Assembly: GCF_049243985.1 (NCBI RefSeq)
Contig: NC_135369.1
Span: 25,962,765 to 26,026,764 of the forward strand
Direction: 5' to 3'
Length of the DNA: 64,000 nucleotides
From: Paroedura picta
Taxonomy: Eukaryota > Chordata > Lepidosauria > Squamata > Gekkonidae
The notes beneath the pieces are model-generated. The model ran no database searches, was not told where the DNA came from, and saw only the letters and a program-made list of their open reading frames with translations. Position numbers and translations under genes: made by a program. Below are positions 1-13,000 of this stretch, piece by piece. Position 1 is the stretch's first letter, and the number at the start of each line of letters is the position of its first letter.

Positions 1-1601
1 CCACAAGCGCATGTGGAGCTGCTCCTGGTTTTAACAAAAAGCAATCTGTCTAGTGGACTCTGCTCCTGTAGAATCCTGGATCACACAGAGGCCTGACCCT
101 TTCTGTAGGGACACAAGATGATGCAAGCATAGCCAGACCATAAACTTATGTCAAGTTGGGCCCTGTACTGGCTAAAGCTACTGCCTCTGCAAGGAGTGAG
201 TGACCCCAGCTCCTGCAGCTTCACTGAGATTACATTTGCTTTTCGAAAGAGCAGATCCAAGATACCAGGGATGGAGAAACCAGCACTGATACTTTTTATT
301 TCCATAGGCCCCTGTACAAAAAGACCACTCTGTGCTGCTGGAAAGTTTCAAAAACATTTTCTGAGCTAACGGCAAGCTGGAAGAAACGCTACCTGGAATA
401 GGATTCTGGAGTAAATTACTGCCTATTGGAAAGGGTGGGAGGGGGCAAGAAGTTTGTGCCTGGCTGAAAAAAAGGAACCTCAGAGATTCTGTATTCCTAT
501 ATAATACCATTACTGATTATTTGGATAATGAATTGGTTTGGCTTGTAAGGAGACAAACTGTCAGGATACATGTGCTTTCTCTCTTCTTTCTCAACTCACA
601 CAAACACAAGGAGAGAGGGGGGGAAAGTGACTTTATTTTCAACCCACTTTACAAGTGAATGCCCCGTGAACCATATTTATTTTTCACATCCTCAACAGGA
701 CATGCATGAGTAATCCGCCTCCTCTTTTACTATTTCACTGAACAGTGAGTTTCCATACCTGTTTAGCTTCCCCCAAGAGTAGGAGAGGCTATATGTGTGT
801 ATGCAGGAAGAGTATGTGGAGAAGTCTACATTTAGCTTTTCCAAGGAAGCTAACTCATTCCATTAGAGAGATGCCCTAAACAGACAGTGAAGCTGAAAAA
901 CTGTAGAAGTAATTTTCCAGCCATCTTGTAAACGGATCACCATCCCCCCACAAGAGCAAGTTAAGTGCAAAGACCACCTGTTCAACCAGCCTATCATCTG
1001 AGTGTATACATTTAACAAGTTTCACAACACTTGAGGACAGGCTCAAAGACTGTTCAGCCAGAAGAACCACTCCATGACGATAGCTCACATACGGCTACAT
1101 CATCCTAAGTTGTTCGTTTTACTTACTTTCTTGACCCCTCACGGCACTGTCTGCGGATCCACCGTTGGGGGGGCTGCAGCTGTGAGAGGCTTGGTACCAA
1201 GGAAAGCACAAGAGCCTGGACTGCTGAGGCATTATGGTAGGATACACACAGGCAACAGAGGCAAAAGTGCAAAAACGCACATTAGCAGATTCTTAGAAAC
1301 ACAGGAGGGCAGCACATGCTGGTTACAAGTTCTTAAGAAACAAATAAAATGACCATCCGGTGGCACTGTGAAGAGAGATCCTTCAGCACACTGGCTAATA
1401 AGAGCAAATGGAAGCATATAGAAATCCAGTATGTAAAGGCTGCATCGTTGGTGGCTTGTGGTTCACAAGGGTCTCCTCCCAGCAACTGCTTTGAAATAAT
1501 TTGGTCTCTGTTGTTTTTTTAAGTGAGTACTGCATGCTGGATGTTGTAGTTCCTTGGAATAGCACCATCTCATTGGAAGTGCTGCATACTGAGAGCACAA
1601 G
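1..1601 (-). other. 3' flank / probable 3' UTR of C11orf68
   Basis: This stretch lies downstream of the C11orf68 stop codon on the minus strand. I see no convincing coding sequence and no repeat I recognise. Minus-strand AATAAA signals occur at 676-681, 632-637 and 295-300, so a 3' UTR of roughly 0.9-1.3 kb is plausible; which signal is used cannot be told from sequence. A ZNF143-like motif lies at 1531-1553. Confidence 0.45.
1531..1553 (-). promoter_or_regulatory. Candidate ZNF143/THAP11-type motif
   Basis: On the minus strand the site reads ACTACAACATCCAGCATGC, close to the long ZNF143 (Staf)/THAP11 motif ACTACAATTCCCAGCATGC. Unlike the other copies of the ACTACA motif in this window it is not inside a hAT MITE. 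It lies about 50 bp past the C11orf68 stop codon, an odd place for a promoter motif. The match is by eye only. Confidence 0.35.
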
Positions 1602-3359
<1,758 letters not shown>

Positions 3360-3892
3360 CGACGGAACTCGGCGAGCGGAGGCGCCCGAGGCAGGCCCCG
3401 GAAGTGATAGGAGGCGCTGCCCGGGAAGCAGTAACGGCCTCCGCCGAGCGTTGCTTTCCGTTATTCTGGCTCGCCACCCTTGGAACGCGGCGACGCTCGA
3501 TTTAAACTTCCATGTATAAAAACTCGGGGGCCGTGATTGGCCGCGGGTCACGCGCAGGACACCGCCGCTTTAGGCGTTGGCCTCTCTCTGTTGACAGCCT
3601 TCAGGGTTGACCCGATTTTACCCTATCGTGAAAATCAACTTCCGTTTCAGGTCGGAAGTCCCTTTAAGGGAAGCGTCGGACTTGCCCCCTTTGATCTCTG
3701 GCCCGAGGCCGCCGTATTGGCATTTCCGTATTGCGTGGCATCTTGTGGCTGCTCCAAGAGCCAATCAAAAGCAGGCCGGGCGCCACAGAGGCTGCGAGGG
3801 GAACTGCGACACCCTCTATGCAGGTCAAGTAGGAAGTCTACTCTAGACTAACACATTGTTTTCTCGTTTTGAGCTCTCCTTGAAATGTATAG

Positions 3893-4002
3893 CCAAACTA
3901 TGACTCTCCAGGTGTCCAAGGACTACAATTACCATGAGCCTATGCTGGCAACAGGGGTTCATTGTGGTCATCTGGAGAGTCACAGTTTGCCTCCCCCCCC
4001 TG
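3893..4002. mobile_element. Old copy of the palindromic hAT MITE
   Basis: Degenerate inverted arms: a left arm with a GGACTACAATTACCATGAGC-like core and a right arm with GGTCATCTGGAGAGTCACAGTTTG. It resembles the hAT foldback elements at 10137 and 55922, but both arms are diverged and the right arm contains a run of C. Confidence 0.5.
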
Positions 4003-4657
4003 TATCTGGAGAGTAGAATGGCTTTACAGAAAGCTTTGTAACCAAAAAGGGAGGGAGAATAGCAGAGAAGAATCAGTTGTAAACCTTATTGGAAATCACT
4101 GAGTTGCTAGTACCTGTGGAAGGGAATAAAATATATGTTTATTACACATAGTGGAAGGTAAGAGAGGTTCCAACTTCTCGTGTGCAGGTACAGAGGATAC
4201 AATCAACCCAGTAATAAGTCCATTCCTAATCATAGATGGACAGGGCAGAGGGGGTTAATACTAAAGGCTAATCAAGGAAGGTACATGGTACAACACACAC
4301 AAAAAATGATCCACACAAAGGATTACAATATGATAAGGATTGGTCAACATCTATAAAAATGCTGAGATATTAACAACTTATAGTAAGTCCAAGTCTCTGT
4401 TCAGTGCTGGTGGAAGATCATATTAAATCTTTTAATGAATTCTAATTCAACATTTTCATTTGGGATTTTCCCTTGAAGAGTTTTTGTGGAAGGATAGTGA
4501 CCAATCTGCAATAATGTGTCCTGGAAGATTAAATGGTCCCCCACTGGTTTCTGAATGTTGTGAGGTTTATTAGTCAGGCCCTGCACAAGGGCATGGTTGA
4601 TACACATTCATTTTGTTAGTCTTTTAAGGTTCCACTACACTTTCTTTCTTGCCCTGA

Positions 4658-4815
4658 TCTTATTTGATCATGACTGCTAGGCAGGATTGGTCCAACCTAA
4701 TATTTGGATGGGACATCTCCATGGAATACCAGGGTCATGATGTGGAGGCAGGGATTGGCAAACCGCTTTAGAACATCTCTTGCCATCAGTCCGCTGTGAC
4801 TTGACACTTTCCACC
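4658..4815 (+). mobile_element. 5S rRNA-derived SINE fragment
   Basis: The segment matches the second half of 5S rRNA (GGTC...ATATTTGGATGGGA...GGAATACCAGGG) and is followed by the shared SINE body (GGAGGCAGGGATTGGCAAACC...). The 5' part of the head is missing or decayed. Confidence 0.55.
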
Positions 4816-5599
4816 ATCACCAAACTATTTTTTTGCCCCTCTAGAATGCCTATTTTAGAGCTATCGCCAAAGATGGTGTGCCTCTCTGGTCTCTCCTCCA
4901 TTGCTACATTGGCCTTTTTGAGGAGATGGCTGGTGTGAGGCAGAACTCTTGAGCCTCTGAATCCAACAGATGCAGGATGAAATCCAACAGATGCAGAGGC
5001 TGTACCAGATGGGGTTTTGGCCTGCCATGAGTTTTTAAAGATGCAGGTCCCTGTGAGACTTAACAGAAGCATGTGCTGCAAGGATTTTATTGCCAAGAGT
5101 GCAATCCAGGCTTTTCAAGGTTTGCTTGGGCTGTTGGAGCTCACAAAAGCAAAGGAGTCAAAGGAATTAAAACATATGATGAATGTGAGTGCTAGCACAC
5201 TAGGGAAAAAAAGGAATCGGCTCCTTGCGAAATGCATTCCACAGTATCCTAAAACTTCTTTTCCCCTCCTAGATTTTGGAAAGCCCCAGAACAAAGAGCA
5301 GTACAGCAACACATAATAACTATATCACATTGTTAACAGTTTATAATATGTTAAAATTGTAGGATATACAAGGACCAGCAGGTTCTTAATCTTTAATCCA
5401 CTATCATTCCCTCCAGCAAGTATACAATATTATTGTCAGGCATTAGTTGTGCTGCTGGCCCATTTGACCACTTTGGTTGAACTTAAGTTCTTGGCTCAAA
5501 TCTCCTACCATAAACTATAGACTGCTTTCTCAGTCCAAGTTCTATCTGCAGTGAAGGCCTACTAGCCTATTTTACTGGACTGTTGATTTCTTTACTTCA

Positions 5600-5795
5600 T
5601 TTGTATCTTGCTTTTCTCCCCAGTGGCTTAAATAATTCTCTTTCCTCCATGTTATTCTCACAACAACCCTGTGAAGTAGGTTAGGTTGAGAGTGTGTGCC
5701 TGGCCTAAAGTTACCCAGCAAGCTTCCATGACTGTCCAGGAATTCAAAACTGGATTACTCAGATCCATTGCAGCACACTGGCTCTAACACTAGGG
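5600..5795 (-). mobile_element. tRNA-derived SINE, minus orientation
   Basis: It contains the recurring body CTCACAACAACCCTGTGAAGTAGGTTAGG...ACCCAGCAAGCTTCCATG. The same body recurs at 9530, 29225, 29740, 36095 and 49425. The tRNA-like head, where kept, lies at the right end on the minus strand. Confidence 0.5.
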
Positions 5796-5911
5796 TTTAT
5801 AACCAAGAAAGCAAAATATGTGCTTTGAGGACATATCAATAGCCAGGCTGATTTGGTGACCTCTGCAGAGTGATGATGTGTATCAGAGGGGTTGAAAGCA
5901 TCCCCAAAGTA

Positions 5912-6304
5912 GGGATACCAGCCTCCAAGTGAGATCTGGGGATCCCCTAGAATTACAACTGATCTTCATACTACAGAGATCAGTTCCACTGGAAAACACG
6001 GATGCTTTGGAGTGTGGACTCTATGGCAATGAACCCCTCTAAGCTCTCTGTCCTCTCTAGGTTCCACTCCCAAATCTCCAAGAGTTTCCCAGCATTATGG
6101 TTACCCACCTCGAGGTGGTGGCTGGAGATCTGCTCTTCCAACTGATCTCCAGGCTGCAGTGATCAGCTCACCTGGGAAAAACAGCCACTTGGGAAGATGA
6201 ACTCCATGGTAACCATTAAAGTTCCTCCACTCCCAAGCCCCATCTTTCTTCGGCTCCAACCCCAAAATCTCCAGGTAGTTCCCAAACAGGAGCTGGCAAC
6301 CCTA
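5912..6304. mobile_element. Two head-to-tail copies of a ~200-bp TIR element (GGTTGCCA family)
   Basis: Each copy reads, from left, a TACC/TTGCCA-like end, CCTCCAAGTGAGATCTGG, a body with TACAGAGATCAGTTCC and GGACTCTATGGCA, and CCAAATCTCCAAG before the far end TGGCAACCC. The inverted ends suggest a non-autonomous DNA transposon. The same family is found at 35470, 57547, 60866 and 61395. Confidence 0.5.
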
Positions 6305-6369
6305 CTCAGCCTGGAGCAGGCAACCCTAGACCCCAGGAGAATACCTATACATCAATCCCGCATTTCACA

Positions 6370-7000
6370 GTGTTGTTTTATGTAGGCCGCCTGGGGGATC
6401 TTGCAGGCGCAAAGGCGGCAGTCAGCGTCGCAGGCCAGCCGCTCTGGACGCCGGCTCAGAAGCGCCCTCCGCGGAACCCCACCCCAGCCGCCGCACTCGG
6501 GTCCCTTTCGATCGCACCGCGCTCGTTTTTTTCTGAATGGGCCCGGCGGAGAGCGGCGGGGGCGGGGCCTTCCATTCATGGCTTCCAGGCCATGTCGGGA
6601 GCGGCGCTAGGACCGCGCGGGACGTGGCGGGCGGTGGCTGGGCCGGGCTTGGGCTCCCTGGCCGGGTCGGGCGCGGCGGCGGCTTGCGACGGCGCTTGGC
6701 TCGCTGCAGGCCCGGAGGACGCGCAGGGGAAGACGAGCGGAAGATGCCGAGCAAGAAGAAGAAGTACAACGCGCGCTTCCCTCCGGTGGGTGAGAGCCGC
6801 TTGCCCCGCGCCCCGGCCGCAGCAGCATCGCCATTGAGCCCGCGGGGAGGGAACGCCGGAGGCCGCCCGGGCACTTCCGAGCCAGCGCCGCCCCACCCCC
6901 GCCGGGGACTCTTCCAAAGCACGCCCCCCCCCCCATTAAGCGCAGGCTCTGCAAGGGCTTCGAATGGGGCCGGCCTCCCCCCCCCCGTCCCCAGCTGCTG
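6370..7000 (+). promoter_or_regulatory. DRAP1: CpG-island promoter of DRAP1
   Basis: A dense GC/CpG stretch begins near 6385 and spans the DRAP1 start codon at 6744 and the first donor at 6786. No TATA box is visible. The transcription start probably lies between about 6550 and 6730. Confidence 0.65.
6744..6785 (+). CDS. DRAP1: DRAP1 coding exon 1
   Basis: Fourteen codons, [14 protein letters not shown], then donor CCG|GTGGGTGAG. Phase 0. The lysine run with the start of exon 2 forms a likely nuclear-localisation segment. Confidence 0.95.
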
Positions 7001-10000
7001 CCTTCCGAATAAATGACACCGCCCCCCCCCCGACACCTATGGGCAAGGGCTCCGTCCGCCCCCCCCCCAGCGCCAGCCCTCTCCTTTGGCAGCGCCGTGG
7101 ATGGAGCCCCACCCGCATCCGCGCCCTGCTCTCCTGCCCCAATGCTGCTCCAGTGGGCATCCTACATTTTTTTCGGGAAAGACCTCCACGACCCCATAGA
7201 ATTGAATCTAAAATGCAACCGGGTGTGGGGGGGGGATTCGCTGGCAGGGGCTCATGGGAATTGTAGTCCATGGACATCTGGAGGACCACACGTTGACTAC
7301 CCCTGCTCTAGAGCTCGGGGGGGGGGGGTCCGTCTTCTCTTTCTGTGTTTGGAGGCAGCGTCGTTTGGAAGCCTGTCCATCCATTGCTACGCTGGGGGCT
7401 GGAGGCTTTAACTGCTGTTATTTTTATCGGCCTCTCTTCCGGTGTCGTTTTGTTCGCGATAAGAAAGCGCCAGACCAGCTAGCTTCTCTCCCTAGGTGAG
7501 ATGCTCCTAGCTCGTTTGGTTGCCCCCTTTCTGCATCCTTCGTACATCTGCCGTTTCCTTTTCGGGAGGAGTAGCTCGAACTGTCCTGCCCACTCTTCCA
7601 GATGCAGCCGCTTCCTGGATTCACATGGCGTGGCAGTGGCTGTCCTCCTTTCAGGCTCTTTCTTGATAATCTGTCCTTTGAAATTTGACTGGGGAAGTGT
7701 TTTCTCAGAGCTGACCACCAGGACAGGATCCCAAGACCTCTTTCCCGGTCAGTTGCCGCCCTCTGGGACCCCATCAATGTAAATTTAAAGTGAGATTTCT
7801 GACCCCCCCCCCCAAATCATCGCTTTATTCTAGCTCTCCCTGTGAAGCAATTTATGTGCTTAGCAGGCTGTTGCATACACAGCGGAATCAAACGCACCAG
7901 ATCCAAGTTAAAAGGGTGGCCGCGGCTGCATCAGCAAAACCTCAAACATTGAAACATTAAAATATTTGGAAGAGCCAACGAAAGTGCCCCAAGGCCTGGG
8001 GGAAACAGGGTCATCTTCTCCTGGTGCTTCTGACTCACAAGGAGCGGGCGCCTGCGGAATGAATGCAGAGCTGGGGTTCCTCAAAGGCTCCTCTAAAACC
8101 TGGTGGGCTTGCCCTCCCAGGGAAAGTGCTCCTCTCTCTTCAGATCTTTCGGTTGCCTTCAAATCCCCGCCTACAGTAGCCCATCAAGGTTTTTGAAGTG
8201 TGCTTGGAAATGAATGGGCAGGGGGGAGAATCCAGTAATGGAGCATTGGGGCCGCCTCTGGCAGCTTGGCCCAGCTGAGTATTCTTCAGGAGGTGACGGT
8301 CAAGAGTTTGCGAGCATGACTGGCGCTTTCCTGATTGCTCTGAAATTCCAGATCTAGGGCCACTTTCTCTGCAACTGTCAGTAACTGTCATCTAAAGACT
8401 TTCACTTTCAGAAATTCCTGTCTCTCGTCAATCCCATCTGCTCCTCCTATTGGCTGTCCCTGAAGAGGCTTCGGGAATGCAAGCAAGCATTCTGTCACAG
8501 TCTTGAGATACGCTGGGTGTACATAAGCGTACGGCGCTGCTTTTGTACTGTCGGACCGTTGGTTCCTCTCAGTCAGTAATGTCTCCGAGGCTGGCAGTGA
8601 CTCTCCAGGGCCTCGGGCAGAGAAAGGTCTTTCCCTACAGCTGTTATCAAAGCCCTAGTAAGCTGGACTTGCTGAGAACGGAAACCAGATGTTTTTTGGA
8701 AAGGAAAGCCTCTTGCTCTTTTTAAAATATATATTATTTATTTGATTTATTAACTGCTCCTCTCTGCATCGAGGCTCAGAGCGTTGTACAACATATAGTT
8801 CTGCAACAGTGTTAAAATCAGAATATGCAAACTGCTACCAGATAACGTCTATCGGTTATTGATGAAATGGTTAGGCTTTTGTCTGCTACAGAGTCTTTAA
8901 TTACGCTTTGGTTTGGCTGCAAAAAAAGAGAAGGACCAAATTGTTGTTGTTGTTATGTGCAAAGTCGTGTCCAACCCATCGTGTCCAACCCATGGACAAT
9001 GATCCTCCAGGCCTTCCTGTCCTCTACCATTCCCCGGAGTCCATTTAAGTTTGCACCTACTGCTTCAGTGACTCCATCCAGCCACCTCATTCTCTGTCGT
9101 CCCCGTCTTCTTTTGCCCTCAATCGCTCCCAGCATTAGGCTCTTCTCCAGGGAGTCCTTCCTTCTCATGAGGTGGCCAAAGTATTTGAGTTTCATCTTCA
9201 GGATCTGGCCTTCTAAAGAGCAGTCAGGGTTGATCTCCTCTAGGACTGACCGGCTTGTTCGCCTTGCAGTCCAAGGGACTCGCAAGAGTCTTCTACAGCA
9301 CCAGAGTTCAAAAGCCTCAATTCTTTGACGCTCGGCCTTCCTTATGGTCCAACTTTCGCAGCCATACATTGCAACTGGGAAGACCATAGCCTTGACTAAA
9401 CGCACTTTTGTTGGCAGGACCAAATTAGGCGAGGGTAAACAAAATATTAATTAAACTCAATCTATAACGTCCTCTTGTAGCTCTTAGCCTTTACCTCGTT
9501 TTAACAGTATTTTAGTTGTATGGAGATACTTTTTTATACTCTGCTTTTCACCACCTGGAGGAGTCTCAAAAGGGCTTACAAAGAGCTTTCCCTTCCTCTC
9601 CCCACAAGATTCACCTTGTGAGGTAGGTAAGACCAAAAGAGTTCTGATAGAACTACGACTGGCCCACGGTCACCCAGCAAGCATCATGCAGTGGGGTGGG
9701 AAATCAAACCTGTTTCTCCAGATTAGAGGCTGCCACTCTAATTCACAACACCATGCTTGCTCTCATGCACACATTTGTACATTTTTGGACCGGAAAACTG
9801 TAATGGCCTTGTGGCCACATGCAATAAACTTTTGACTGGCTAGGCCGCCCAAGTCAGGGCTGGGACCCCAGGCAAAGTGCATTGGAGTAAACTAATCTGG
9901 ATATGCTAAGAGCAAGGGTAACTCTGGCCATTTATCAAGGAAGGGGTTGGGAATGGTGGACAGCCTGAAAATGGCTTCCACTGACTATTGGCACCAATAT

Positions 10001-13000
10001 AGATCCTTAGTCAATCCTGTTGTTCGCTTTGATATATGACAAAAATGGTTAATGTATTCTTACGCTGTGTCCTGTCTGTAGTAGGTAGCCTGCTATTGAT
10101 TTGACCATTGACTTCCAGGACCCTGATTCTTTGTACCAGGGGTAGTCAAACTGCGGCCCTCCAGATGTCCATGGACTACAATTCCCAGGAGCCCCCTGCC
10201 AGCGAATGCTGGCAGGGGGCTCCTGGGAATTGTAGTCCATGGACATCTGGAGGGCCGCAGTTTGACTACCCCTGCTTTGTACACTTACCAGGGATTGGTG
10301 GAGCTCACTGAACGTATGGGGGTTACGTAAGCTTGAGGCACATGTTTTGTGCTTGGCAAATGCTTCTTGAAAGTGAAAGTTCAGGGTTTTGCTGCCCGAT
10401 ATCCTCTGCCTACAGTTCTTCCTCAGCAAGTCGTCTGTGATTCTCACACTCCAGAAGTTAAACTGATCAGTGTGTGAACTTTTAGATCCCCCAAGGTCCC
10501 CTTTTCTTAAAATGTCACCGCTTACCAATCCCCTTGTAAGGATCATTGAAGACATTTATCAGTTTAGATCCAGGTGGGTCTGAAGCTGCAGCACCAAACT
10601 GGAGTCCAGTGGCACCTGTAAGACCAACCAAGTTTTATTCAAGGTGTGAGACCGGGTCTGAGGCAGTGGGTGCTGCTGGACTCAAGTTTTGTTCATTTCT
10701 CCGTGTTGTCCTTCTGGGCATGTCTCATCTCCACTTGACAGCCAGATTGTTAGCCAGTTCACTGCAAGACTTTTCTCAGTGCAGCCTCTGTTTGACGCAG
10801 CTCTAACTTGTTTCTGGGAAAGTGCAGATCTTTTTTGTCTGCAGGGAACTGAAGCAAGGGACTCCTGCAGCTTCTCCACACCTGGCTTCTCTGCTTTTTA
10901 CAGTTCATTTTCATAAGTAATCTCCAAGTTCCCCTGCAGGTTACTTCTTTGGCTGCCTTCTTGCAGGTGCTAGTTTAGTTTGCCAGCCAAGGCTTCTGTT
11001 TTCCCAAGAACATCATTTGTTGCTTTTGTCCATTGTGGTATCCAGTTGACCTGAGTCTCTGCTGTTGTTGACTTTGTGGTTTCCTGGATAGTATTGACCG
11101 TCCCGACCGTACACAGTCTCAGTTTTGTGAACAAATGAATGAACTGTGAACAGACAATTCATTCTGGGGAAATGGGTGTTTAAAAATAAACGTAGCTCCA
11201 TTTCTACTCATGTGGACGTTGAATGCGATAGCAGAGCTGTGGGTCTGGGTTTGACTTTTCATCCTGTGCAGCTTCCATCCACTTCAGCCGTGCTTAAGCA
11301 AGAGAGCTTCCGAGAATGCAGGATGTGGCCTTAACACTGAGCTAAATTAGCTGGTTGGTCCAGCTAAACCAGGATTGTTCGCTGTGATTGGCAGTAGATC
11401 TCTGAAGCTGTTGGGTCTTTCCTAGCCCAGCTTCCCCAGAGATCTTTAATGGAGATGCTAGAAATGGAACCTGGGATCTCCTGTACCGAAAGCAGCCTTC
11501 CTACTACCAAGCTGTGACCCACCCTGAAAGGTACAGCTTCCCCTTCCTTTCCATCAGGGAGAGCACAGCAGGAATTCAGAATATGACTTGCGGCAGAAGG
11601 CCCAGGGCTCACTCACGAGCTGGTTCCATGCCTAGGCTTTTCTCTTTCAGGCACCCAAAAAGGCTGGCCTTTGCCCAGCAGCTTAAGGGCAGCTCCCTGA
11701 AACTTGTGGCCCACCCTCGGGCCACGCTTGCTTTCATACTGCTCTTGTAGACAGCAGGATCTGAAGAATGTCCTTGGCCAGTCAGGGTGGGGGAAATCTA
11801 GGGTGTGATTGGTAGCCAAACAGGCTTTCTGAGTAGGGTGTGCCCTTTTCCTTGGGTGGGGCCGGAGAGGATTTGGCTGCCAGCTCCTTGCCATTGCCCA
11901 GGTATGCACCTGGTGTTTGGGTGAAGGCTGTGCACCAATGCTTCCAGGAAGCCACACCCTTCAATTCCCGGCACTTACACCAAACTATGTTGAGAGCAAT
12001 GCCCTTGGCATGCGCTCAGAGGAAGTTTAGTTTTTTACTCTGCGTGGGAGAACAGTTGGGCTTTCAAAACACGCGAGAACTTGAGCTCACACTGAGCTCT
12101 GGGACTGCTCCCGAAGAAGAGTCTACAGATCAACAGGAAGGGGGCTTTGGTGGCCCACCCTCTTTACCATCAGCCACCCCCAAGTCCTCTTCCTGTCCCA
12201 CTTTTCGCCCTCCTCACCCCTGTGGGGCATGGACCAGGGCCACCTCTTTGCAACTTTCCTTTGTGTAATAATCTGTCCTCTCAAGTCACAATGCTCATCA
12301 GACAGGAAGAGAGCAGGTTGGGGTGGCCACGATTCTGCTGCAACGGGGCTGCAGGGAGAACCAGGTTGCTAGGGATGCTTGAAAGCTGAACTCACACAAA
12401 TCCTTTCTCACCTTTTTTTGTAAAGGCTCGAATCAAGAAGATCATGCAAACAGACGAGGAGATCGGGAAAGTGGCCGCCGCGGTTCCTGTAATTATCTGT
12501 ATCCTTTTGCTGTCCCTTCCACAAACCACCTTCCCTTGGGGATAATTCCAGGTTGGTAGCTGTGTTACTCCCTTGGGGGAGCATGAGGAAATTTAACCAG
12601 GGATGTGACAGGGTTGCCTGGAGGAGGTTCTCGGCACCTTACAGGTGGCCAGTTCATTATAAGCCTATAGTTGTCGCAAAGTAAGTTCAATCCTTTATTA
12701 TAATCTCTATGTATTTTGGGGTCAGATGACTGCCTTTGAACCTAACTATGCCTGGCAGAACTAGCTTGGTGTAATGATTAAGAACAGCGGCTTCTGATCT
12801 GGAGAGTTGGGTTTGATTCCCCATTCCTCTACAGCAGGGGTAGTCAAACTGCGGCCCTCCAGATGTCCATGGACTACAATTCCCAGGAGCCCCCTGCCAG
12901 CGAATGCTGGCAGGGGGCTCCTGGGAATTATAGTCCATGGACATCTGGAGGGCCGCAGTTTGACTACCCCTGCTCTACAGGCAGCCAACTGGGTGACCTT

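Noticed and set aside
8953-9423. A host gene resembling 'craniofacial development protein 2'
   Set aside because: Proteins so named in databases are commonly BovB LINE pieces. The (GTT)n tail and target duplication show a LINE insertion.
12490-12510. The DRAP1 exon 2 donor as a broken splice site or sequence error
   Set aside because: GTATCCTTT is the U12 consensus and a matching branch site exists at the other end of the intron.
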